Of a DNA stretch of 15,963 nucleotides, positions 1-5,333 are shown in pieces. The stretch is from DATLWN01 sp964422615 (lineage in GTDB: Bacteria; Pseudomonadota; Zetaproteobacteria; Mariprofundales; Mariprofundaceae). The first letter of the stretch is position 1, and each line of letters opens with the position of its first letter. The notes below the pieces were generated by a model, which did no database searches, was not told the DNA's origin, and worked only from the letters and a program-made list of their open reading frames with translations. Where the stretch lies: assembly GCA_964422615.1 (NCBI GenBank), contig CAYRBJ010000036.1:1-15963 (forward strand), written 5' to 3'. A program made the translations under genes and the position numbers.

Positions 1-339
1 CATGGCGATGGAGCCGGATATGTGTTCGGGGTCGCCGCCGCGCATGTTGCGGATGGCGTTGCTGCCGGTGAACATCATCTGCAGCGCGATCAGGGAGATC
101 ACGATGCCGCCGAACACCAGGAATGCTGCAAAGCGCACCTGCAGCAGGTTGGTGAAGATCGCCTCACCGCCCCAGGCGAACAGCATGAACACTGAGGCGC
201 TGATCAGCGTGGCTCGGACCAGCACCCGGAAAAAGGTGCGATAATCAAGGTCCTGGATCAGATCCAGCAGATAGATGCTCATCAGGAACGGGTTGAACAG
301 CACCAGGAACAGCGCCAGCGATTTCATGAATGGGGCCAT
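1..339 (-). CDS. MarC-family integral membrane protein, N-terminal part (cut by window edge)
   Basis: The minus strand reads without a stop from an ATG at 339 to the window edge, giving the first 113 residues. The protein starts MAPFMKSLALFLVLFNPF and is strongly hydrophobic. Three likely membrane segments lie at about residues 4-24, 38-60 and 68-92, and a polar loop with NMRGGDPEHISGS follows. The early LFNPF motif, the basic loop before the second helix and the FGGIVISLIALQMMF stretch match the MarC/SnatA (UPF0056) family of inner-membrane proteins. Some members export amino acids, but most have no proven substrate, so none is claimed here. There is no good Shine-Dalgarno sequence before 339. 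An in-frame ATG at 326 is an alternative start. A putative promoter at 347-375 would place transcription start almost on the 339 ATG. The gene diverges from ssrA. The C-terminal half lies outside the window. Family assignment is fairly sure, function is not. Confidence 0.75.
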   Translation of the reverse strand, partial: MAPFMKSLALFLVLFNPFLMSIYLLDLIQDLDYRTFFRVLVRATLISASVFMLFAWGGEAIFTNLLQVRFAAFLVFGGIVISLIALQMMFTGSNAIRNMRGGDPEHISGSIAM

Positions 340-346
340 GATCGTT

Positions 347-375
347 TTGCTAGGTGATGCCGTGGGTCAAGTCAA
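347..375 (-). promoter_or_regulatory. Putative sigma-70 promoter for the MarC-family gene
   Basis: On the minus strand, TTGACT (375-370) is followed by a 17-base spacer and TAGCAA (352-347). The -35 matches 5 of 6 consensus bases and the spacing is ideal, but the -10 is weak. Predicted transcription start is near 340, immediately before the ATG at 339, which would give a leaderless or nearly leaderless message. This agrees with the missing Shine-Dalgarno sequence. Recognised by eye only. Confidence 0.4.
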
Positions 376-384
376 ACAGGTGGC

Positions 385-414
385 TTGCAGGATGGCCCTC
401 CGGCGCGTTACAAT
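385..414 (+). promoter_or_regulatory. Putative sigma-70 promoter of ssrA
   Basis: TACAAT at 409-414 is a good -10 hexamer. TTGCAG at 385-390, 18 bases upstream, is a partial -35. Predicted initiation at about 420-422 lies 6-8 bases before the mature 5' end of tmRNA at 428, leaving a short leader for RNase P to remove. Confidence 0.55.
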
Positions 415-427
415 GAGGCGACTCAAC

Positions 428-776
428 GGGGGCGAACGGTTTCGACGGAAATGCTGAACCCTGTGGGGCATGCCGGGCAGGTACTCCCGTAAAAACGACC
501 AACGGCATATAACTGCCAACGACGACATAGAACTCGCTTACGCTGCGTAAGTGACCCCGCGCTTAAGTCGCCCATTGCTTGGGTAGTCGGGGCCAATCAG
601 GTGGGATCGTTCCGGAAGCCGGAGAGTCGTGGCAACCGGAATTAAAACTCAACGAGTCGGCTTGACGGGCGTTTTGTCCATTCGACAACTGTCAGGCGCT
701 ACTTGAATGGAATAAGCATGTAGAACCATAGGCCGATGGTTTCCGGACGCGGGTTCGAATCCCGCCGCCTCCACCA
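428..776 (+). ncRNA. ssrA: tmRNA (transfer-messenger RNA, 10Sa RNA)
   Basis: tmRNA rescues ribosomes stalled on broken messages: charged with alanine, it enters the A site and supplies a short reading frame that tags the nascent protein for proteolysis. The 5' end GGGGGCG (428-434) pairs over seven bases with CGCCTCC (766-772), followed by A773 and an encoded CCA (774-776). The third pair is the G-U wobble that alanyl-tRNA synthetase recognises. The conserved TTCGACGG follows the 5' half. A five-pair T arm, GCGGG/CCCGC, with loop TTCGAAT lies at 749-765, and GCATGTAG occurs upstream of it. The tag frame is at 515-550. The length of 349 bases is normal for a one-piece tmRNA (E. coli is 363). 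The gene sits divergently next to a marC-type gene and 151 bases before nuoA. Confidence 0.97.
515..550 (+). other. tmRNA proteolysis-tag reading frame (ANDDIELAYAA)
   Basis: The resume codon GCC at 515 begins an 11-codon frame ending with TAA at 548-550. It encodes ANDDIELAYAA, so with the alanine carried by tmRNA the full tag would be AANDDIELAYAA. The ATAACT just before the resume codon keeps the A at positions -4 and -6 seen in the ATAGTC of E. coli tmRNA, which supports the phase. The AND start is typical of proteobacteria. The last residues are YAA in place of the common LAA. Confidence 0.88.
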
Positions 777-782
777 GTTGCG

Positions 783-801
783 ATTGCTGGTTTCCGGCAG
801 T
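783..801 (+). terminator. Small hairpin just downstream of ssrA (processing signal or weak terminator)
   Basis: ATTGCTGG (783-790) can pair with CCGGCAGT (794-801) around a TTT loop, giving eight pairs of which two are G-U. It begins seven bases after the CCA end of tmRNA. No T-tract follows, so it does not look like an efficient intrinsic terminator. It may mark a processing site for the 3' end, or may be chance. Confidence 0.25.
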
Positions 802-832
802 GATGGCCCGAAATAGCCACAATGCGCTTGCC

Positions 833-861
833 TTGACAGCCCAAAGGGAGAATTGTAGCAA
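833..861 (+). promoter_or_regulatory. Putative sigma-70 promoter of the nuo operon
   Basis: A perfect -35 hexamer, TTGACA, lies at 833-838. After a 17-base spacer the -10 position holds TAGCAA (856-861), a weak match. Predicted initiation near 868 gives a leader of about 60 bases that starts inside the GC-rich hairpin at 865-905. This is the only promoter-like pair I find between ssrA and nuoA. No FNR or ArcA type palindrome is visible around it. Confidence 0.45.
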
Positions 862-864
862 GCT

Positions 865-905
865 CTTCCCCCTAGGGGCGTCGGCGCCACGCCGGCTGGG
901 GGAGG
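865..905 (+). promoter_or_regulatory. GC-rich leader hairpin upstream of nuoA
   Basis: CTTCCCCC (865-872) can pair with GGGGGAGG (898-905), and inside this CGGCG (882-886) pairs with CGCCG (890-894) around a CCA loop. A competing perfect palindrome, CCCCTAGGGG, occupies 869-878 and would exclude the outer stem. The structure ends 12 bases before the purine-rich nuoA ribosome site (AGGGGGA, 917-923). It is not followed by a T-tract. If the predicted promoter is right, it forms the 5' end of the nuo message. Its function is unknown. Confidence 0.35.
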
Positions 906-927
906 GGAGTTCGCACAGGGGGATGGC

Positions 928-1299
928 ATGGGTGCCGCGTATCTGGCCAACGAATATGCGCCGATCTTTATCTTTATCCTGATCGCCTTGGCGATGGGGG
1001 TGCTGCCGCTTCTGCTGACGGTCTTCGTCGCAACGCAGAAGCCCGACGCCGAGAAGCTTTCGCCCTATGAGTGCGGCTTCGAGGCCTTCGAGGATGCGCG
1101 CATGCAATTCGACGTGCGTTTCTATTTGCTGGCCATCCTGTTTGTCGTGTTCGATGTGGAAACGGCATTCATGTTCCCGTGGGCGGTGGTGCTGAAGGAC
1201 ATCGGTATCTTCGGCTTCGTCGAGATGATGCTGTTTCTGGTGGTGCTGCTCGTGGGCTACGTCTATGCCTGGAAGAAGGGGGCGCTGCAGTGGGAATAG
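928..1299 (+). CDS. nuoA: NADH:quinone oxidoreductase subunit A
   Basis: NuoA is a small membrane-arm subunit that sits next to NuoH at the junction with the peripheral arm (ND3 in mitochondria). The 123-residue product has three membrane segments at about residues 12-34, 64-86 and 93-115. The diagnostic loop SPYECGFEAF is followed by DARMQFDVRFYLLAILFV and FDVE. Cys49 in the loop corresponds to the ND3 cysteine that is exposed in deactivated mitochondrial enzyme, and Asp76 and Glu78 are the conserved acidic pair of the second helix. The ATG at 928 is preceded by AGGGGGA at 917-923, at good spacing; an ATG at 923 is out of frame. It is the first gene of the operon, and the last ten bases overlap nuoB. 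Length and sequence are normal for the family. Confidence 0.97.
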   Translation: MGAAYLANEYAPIFIFILIALAMGVLPLLLTVFVATQKPDAEKLSPYECGFEAFEDARMQFDVRFYLLAILFVVFDVETAFMFPWAVVLKDIGIFGFVEMMLFLVVLLVGYVYAWKKGALQWE

Positions 1300-1766
1300 A
1301 AGGCGTTCTTGAAAAGGGGTTCGTGACCACGACGGCCGACAAGCTGATCAACTGGGCGCGCACCGGTTCGTTGTGGCCGATGACCTTTGGCCTGGCCTGC
1401 TGCGCCGTGGAGATGATGCATGCCGGTGCCGCCCGCTACGATCTGGACCGCTTCGGCATCGTGTTCCGGCCAAGCCCCCGCCAGTCGGATGTCATGGTCG
1501 TGGCCGGTACGCTGGTCAACAAGATGGCGCCGGCCCTGCGCAAGGTATACGACCAGATGTCGGAGCCGCGCTGGGTGATCTCGATGGGTTCCTGTGCCAA
1601 TGGCGGCGGCTACTACCATTATTCGTATTCGGTGACGCGCGGCTGCGACCGGGTGGTGCCGGTCGATATCTATGTGCCGGGCTGCCCGCCGACGGCCGAA
1701 GCGCTGCTGTACGGATTCATCCAACTGCAGGAAAAGATCAAGCGCACCAACACGATCGCACGGTGA
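1290..1766 (+). CDS. nuoB: NADH:quinone oxidoreductase subunit B (N2 cluster subunit)
   Basis: NuoB holds the terminal [4Fe-4S] cluster N2, which hands electrons to quinone at the interface with NuoD. The 158-residue product starts MGIEGVLEKGFVTTTADK, matching the N-terminus usual in betaproteobacterial-type NuoB. Ligands are the adjacent pair Cys37-Cys38 (GLACCAVEMMH), Cys102 (SMGSCANGGGYYHYSY) and Cys132 (VPGCPPTAEALLYG), all present. The RPSPRQSDVM segment is also conserved. The start is GTG at 1290, inside the end of nuoA (ten-base overlap), with AAGGGGG at about 1276-1282 as ribosome site. There is no in-frame ATG that keeps the conserved N-terminus. Overlap with nuoA suggests coupled translation. 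Identification is secure. Confidence 0.97.
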   Translation: MGIEGVLEKGFVTTTADKLINWARTGSLWPMTFGLACCAVEMMHAGAARYDLDRFGIVFRPSPRQSDVMVVAGTLVNKMAPALRKVYDQMSEPRWVISMGSCANGGGYYHYSYSVTRGCDRVVPVDIYVPGCPPTAEALLYGFIQLQEKIKRTNTIAR

Positions 1767-1770
1767 GGGC

Positions 1771-2382
1771 ATGAGCGAGCAGACGACCATCGACAAGGAA
1801 CAGAAAAAAACAACGCTGGTTCCGGAACTGGAGGGGCTGAAGAAGCGCTTCGGCAAGCAGGTGCTGCAGGCGTACGATGGGCTCGACTGCCCGGTGGCCG
1901 TGCTGGATCGGGGCGCCATTGTTGAGGCCTGCCATTACCTGAAGCATGACCATGGCTTTGAGCAGTTGGTCGATCTGTGTGGTGTCGATATGTCCGAACA
2001 TCCGGAGCGCGCCGAGGGTGCGCCCCGCTTCGAGGTGGTCTATCACCTGCTGTCGGTCAGCCGCAATGTACGCATCCGCCTGAAGGTCGGCGTCAACGAG
2101 CGCGAACTGGTAGACTCGGTGGTCGAGGTATGGCCCACCGCCAACTGGTTCGAGCGCGAGGCCTTTGATCTGTACGGAATCATCTTCAATCATCATCCGG
2201 ATCTGCGTCGCATCCTCACCGACTATGGATTCGAGGGGCATCCGCTGCGCAAGGATTTCCCGCTTGTCGGCCGAGTGGAACTGTTCTTCGACGAAACCCA
2301 GTGGCGTTGCGTGTATCGGCCGAACAGCCTGGAGAATCGGGTGCTGATTCCGCGTACCTGGCCGGGGGTGGATCGTGGCTGA
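1771..2382 (+). CDS. nuoC: NADH:quinone oxidoreductase subunit C (30 kDa subunit)
   Basis: NuoC is a structural subunit of the connecting Q module; it binds NuoD, to which it is fused in E. coli. Here it is a separate gene of 203 residues. The family signature is clear near the C-terminus: ANWFEREAFDLYGI, then HHPDLRRILTDYGFEGHPLR and KDFPL. The central part carries the usual fold segment (FEVVYHLLSV, RIRLKVGVNE). The ATG at 1771 lies four bases after the nuoB stop. GAGGG at 1765-1769 is unusually close to it, so translation probably depends on ribosomes finishing nuoB. The last eight bases overlap nuoD. The N-terminal 20 residues are polar and charged and look variable. No defects seen. Confidence 0.96.
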   Translation: MSEQTTIDKEQKKTTLVPELEGLKKRFGKQVLQAYDGLDCPVAVLDRGAIVEACHYLKHDHGFEQLVDLCGVDMSEHPERAEGAPRFEVVYHLLSVSRNVRIRLKVGVNERELVDSVVEVWPTANWFEREAFDLYGIIFNHHPDLRRILTDYGFEGHPLRKDFPLVGRVELFFDETQWRCVYRPNSLENRVLIPRTWPGVDRG

Positions 2383-3553
2383 GATCAAGAACTACACGAT
2401 CAACTTTGGCCCGCAGCATCCTTCCGCGCACGGCGTGCTGCGCCTGGTTCTGGAGCTCGACGGCGAGGTGGTTGAGCGTGCCGAGCCGCATATCGGTCTG
2501 CTGCACCGTGGCACCGAAAAGCTGTTCGAGTACAAGACCTATCTGCAGAACGTCCCCTATTTCGACCGCTTTGACTACGTGTCGATGATGGCCAACGAGC
2601 ATGCCTATGCGCTGGGCGTGGAGAAATTGCTCGGCATCACGCCGCCGGAGCGGGCGCAATACATCCGCGTGATGTTTGCCGAGTTGACGCGCATCCTGAA
2701 TCACTGCCTGTGGCTGGGGGCGCATGCGCTGGATATCGGTGCCATGACGGTGTTCCTGTACTGCTTCCGTGAGCGCGAGGATATCTTCGATTACTACGAG
2801 GCTGTGAGCGGCGCGCGCATGCACGCGGCCTATTTCCGCGCGGGTGGCGTCAACAAGGATCTGCCGGAAGGCCTGCTGGAGAAGATCGATGCCTTCACCG
2901 AGCGGTTCCCGGGCTATGTGGACGAATATGAGACCCTGCTGACCGAGAACCGCATCTGGAAACAACGCACCGTCAATGTCGGCGTGGTTGATCGGGAGGG
3001 AGCCCTGGCCTGGGGCTTTACCGGCCCGATGCTGCGCGGCTCGGGCGTGGAGTGGGATCTACGCAAGAAGCAGCCGTACGATGTCTACGACAGGATGGAT
3101 TTTGAGATTCCGGTCGGCGTTACCGGTGATACCTACGACCGCTATCTGGTGCGCATCGAAGAGATGCGTCAGGCCAACCACATCATCAAGCAGTGCGTGG
3201 ACTGGCTGGGCAAGAACCCCGGGCCGGTGAAGATCGAAGACTACAAGCTTACCAATCCGCGTCGGGGTCTGATGAAGTCGGACATGGAGGCGCTGATCCA
3301 CCACTTCAAGTACTTCTCCGAAGGCTTCCATGTGCCGGCCGGTGAGGTATACGCCGCCGTCGAGCATCCGAAGGGTGAGTTCGGTGTCTACATCGTGGCC
3401 GACGGTTCGAACAAGCCGTACCGCATGAAGATCAGGGCTCCTGGTTTCGCGCATCTGGAGGCTCTGGATTACATGTGCCGCGGGCACATGATCGCCGACG
3501 TGGTGACGATCCTCGGCACTCAGGATATCGTGTTTGGCGAGGTGGACCGATGA
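2375..3553 (+). CDS. nuoD: NADH:quinone oxidoreductase subunit D (49 kDa subunit)
   Basis: NuoD forms most of the quinone-binding cavity with NuoB and is related to the large subunit of [NiFe] hydrogenases. The 392-residue product starts MAEIKNYTINFGPQHPSAHG, the classic N-terminus. It contains PHIGLLHRGTEKL, the LNHCLWLGAHALDIGAMT helix, ARMHAAYFRAGGV, KNPGPV, and the closing GTQDIVFGEVDR. The His of GPQHPSAHG and the Tyr that anchor the quinone headgroup in the family fall in conserved stretches. The start is GTG at 2375, overlapping the nuoC stop by eight bases. From memory, many betaproteobacterial NuoD proteins carry about 25 extra residues after RPGGV that are absent here, so the length is closer to the alphaproteobacterial form. 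No frameshift seen. Confidence 0.97.
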   Translation: MAEIKNYTINFGPQHPSAHGVLRLVLELDGEVVERAEPHIGLLHRGTEKLFEYKTYLQNVPYFDRFDYVSMMANEHAYALGVEKLLGITPPERAQYIRVMFAELTRILNHCLWLGAHALDIGAMTVFLYCFREREDIFDYYEAVSGARMHAAYFRAGGVNKDLPEGLLEKIDAFTERFPGYVDEYETLLTENRIWKQRTVNVGVVDREGALAWGFTGPMLRGSGVEWDLRKKQPYDVYDRMDFEIPVGVTGDTYDRYLVRIEEMRQANHIIKQCVDWLGKNPGPVKIEDYKLTNPRRGLMKSDMEALIHHFKYFSEGFHVPAGEVYAAVEHPKGEFGVYIVADGSNKPYRMKIRAPGFAHLEALDYMCRGHMIADVVTILGTQDIVFGEVDR

Positions 3554-4059
3554 GTGCACAGCCCCAGGTACAGCCGCAATTTTCGGATGCGCGGCTTGAG
3601 GAGATCAAGGTGCTGGTCGGTAAGTACCCGCATCCGCGCTCGGCCCTGCTGCCGGTGCTGCATATGGCCCAGGAGGATTTCGGTTACCTGTCGATGGAAG
3701 CGCAGCAGATGGTGGCCGAGGTGCTTGACGTGCGCCTGATGCATGTGCGCGAGGTCGTGACCTTTTACACGATGTTCCGTGAACAGCCATGTGGGCGTCA
3801 CCTGTTGGAGGTCTGCACCAATGCCTCCTGCATGCTGAACGGCTCTGGCGCCTTGGTGCGCCACCTGTGCGACAGTCTGGACATCAAGCTCGGGGAGACG
3901 ACGCCGGACGGCCTGTTCACGGTGACCGAGGTGGAATGCCTTGGCGCCTGCGGCGGCGCCCCGGTGGTGCAGATCGACGGGATGTACCATGAGAAGGTCG
4001 ATACGGCGCATCTCGATGAGGTGATCGGCCAGGGTCGGACGGAAGGGGGTACGGCGTGA
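3550..4059 (+). CDS. nuoE: NADH:quinone oxidoreductase subunit E (24 kDa, [2Fe-2S] N1a)
   Basis: NuoE is a thioredoxin-fold subunit of the NADH-oxidising module and carries the [2Fe-2S] cluster N1a close to the FMN of NuoF. The product has 169 residues. The helical N-terminal part (about 12-75) contains KYPHPRSALLPVLHMAQ and VREVVTFYTMF. The cluster ligands are Cys89 and Cys94 (CTNASC) and Cys130 and Cys134 (ECLGACGGAP). The ATG at 3550 overlaps the nuoD stop in ATGA. The stop in turn overlaps the GTG start of nuoF. Length and motifs are normal. Confidence 0.97.
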   Translation: MSAQPQVQPQFSDARLEEIKVLVGKYPHPRSALLPVLHMAQEDFGYLSMEAQQMVAEVLDVRLMHVREVVTFYTMFREQPCGRHLLEVCTNASCMLNGSGALVRHLCDSLDIKLGETTPDGLFTVTEVECLGACGGAPVVQIDGMYHEKVDTAHLDEVIGQGRTEGGTA

Positions 4060-5333
4060 TCTCATCCGATCCCAAACAGGTGAAGGCGATCTGCTTCGAT
4101 CGTATCCACGTCCCCGACATGTGGAAGGTCGAGGTGGCGCGCAAGCATGGCGCCTACGAGATCCTGCCGAAGGTCCTGAACGAGTTCGATTCGGAGCAGA
4201 TCATCAGCGAGGTCAAGACATCCGGCATCCGCGGCCGCGGCGGCGCCGGTTTTCCGACCGGCCTGAAGTGGTCTTTTGTGCCACGCAATACCGGCAAGCC
4301 GACCTACCTGCTGTGCAATGCCGATGAGGGAGAGCCGGGGACTTTCAAGGACCGCGATATCATGCGTTTTGATCCGCATCTGCTGATCGAGGGCATGATC
4401 ATCGCCGGCTTCGCGCTCGGTGTGCGCCACGCCTATATCTACATTCGCGGCGAGTTCGTGCGTGAGGCTGAGATCCTGAATGATGCGATCCGCGAGGCCT
4501 ATGCCGCGGGGCTGCTCGGCGAGGACATCCTCGGCTCCAAGTACAGCATGGATCTGATCGTGCATCGTGGTGCCGGCGCCTACATCTGCGGCGAAGAAAC
4601 GGCGCTGATCGAGTCGCTGGAGGGCCGGCCCGGGCGTCCGCGCTTCAAGCCGCCGTTCCCGGCCGTGGAGGGCTTCTATCGCTGCCCGACCGTGGTCAAC
4701 AATGTCGAAACGCTGGCGACGGTCCCGGCGATCATGAAACACGGCGGTGCATGGCATGCGGCCATCGGCAAGCCGAACAATACCGGCATGAAGATTTTCT
4801 CGGTATCCGGCCAGGTCAACAAGCCCGGCAACTACGAGGTGCCGCTCGGTACGCCGATGAAATCGCTCATCGAGAACTATTGTGGCGGTCTGCAGCATGG
4901 AAGCACTCCGAAAGCCATTATTCCGGGCGGATCTTCGGCGATGTGGCTGACGGCCGAGCACTACGACATCCCGCTGACCTTCGACGATTTGGCCAAGGCC
5001 GGTTCGATGCTGGGCTCGGGTGCGATCATTGTCATGGACGAAACGGCCGATGTGCTGGCCGTGGCCAACCGGCTTTCCCATTTTTATGCCCATGAGTCAT
5101 GTGGCCAGTGTACGCCGTGCCGCGAGGGCACGGGCTGGGTGCACCGCGTGCTGACGCGTATCGAGAACGGTGAAGGGCAGCCTGGTGATCTTAAGGTGTT
5201 GGAGGATGCGGCCAACCACATGGCCGGGCGTACCATCTGCGCCCTGGCCGATGGTGCTGCAGCGCCCGTGCTCTCCGTCATCCAGAATTTCCCGGAGGTG
5301 GTGCGGGCCGGCATTCAGGAGCGGGCGGCATGA
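4056..5333 (+). CDS. nuoF: NADH:quinone oxidoreductase subunit F (51 kDa, NADH/FMN/N3)
   Basis: NuoF oxidises NADH, passes the hydride to FMN and then single electrons to cluster N3. The 425-residue product has the glycine-rich FMN/NADH site GRGGAGFPTGLKW at residues 60-72, the CNADEGEPGTFKDRDIM segment, GAGAYICGEETALIESLEG, and the SLBB-like middle domain. The [4Fe-4S] ligands are Cys349, Cys352 and Cys355 (ESCGQCTPCREGT) and Cys395 (TICALADG). The start is GTG at 4056, overlapping the nuoE stop in GTGA; GGAAGGGGG at 4041-4049 is the ribosome site. The stop overlaps nuoG in ATGA. All catalytic motifs are intact. Confidence 0.97.
   Translation: MISSDPKQVKAICFDRIHVPDMWKVEVARKHGAYEILPKVLNEFDSEQIISEVKTSGIRGRGGAGFPTGLKWSFVPRNTGKPTYLLCNADEGEPGTFKDRDIMRFDPHLLIEGMIIAGFALGVRHAYIYIRGEFVREAEILNDAIREAYAAGLLGEDILGSKYSMDLIVHRGAGAYICGEETALIESLEGRPGRPRFKPPFPAVEGFYRCPTVVNNVETLATVPAIMKHGGAWHAAIGKPNNTGMKIFSVSGQVNKPGNYEVPLGTPMKSLIENYCGGLQHGSTPKAIIPGGSSAMWLTAEHYDIPLTFDDLAKAGSMLGSGAIIVMDETADVLAVANRLSHFYAHESCGQCTPCREGTGWVHRVLTRIENGEGQPGDLKVLEDAANHMAGRTICALADGAAAPVLSVIQNFPEVVRAGIQERAA

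Noticed and set aside
2..244. Plus-strand frame of 80 codons at the window start
   Set aside because: It is the shadow of the minus-strand MarC-family gene, which has clear membrane helices and family motifs; this frame has neither.
275..457. Plus-strand frame of 60 codons running into ssrA
   Set aside because: It crosses the start of the MarC-family gene, the ssrA promoter and the tmRNA 5' end, and has no ribosome site or recognisable sequence.
853..858. A minus-strand TACAAT that could be a -10 hexamer
   Set aside because: No -35 match lies 15-19 bases upstream on that strand, and no minus-strand gene follows it.
898..922. The leader hairpin as a rho-independent terminator of ssrA
   Set aside because: The hairpin is followed by GGAGTTCGCAC, with no T-tract, so the defining feature of an intrinsic terminator is missing.
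649..1107. Minus-strand frame with the peptide VEAAGFEPASG, at first sight like a conserved protein
   Set aside because: That string is the reverse translation of the tRNA-like 3' end of tmRNA (T arm and acceptor), a known source of false protein annotations.
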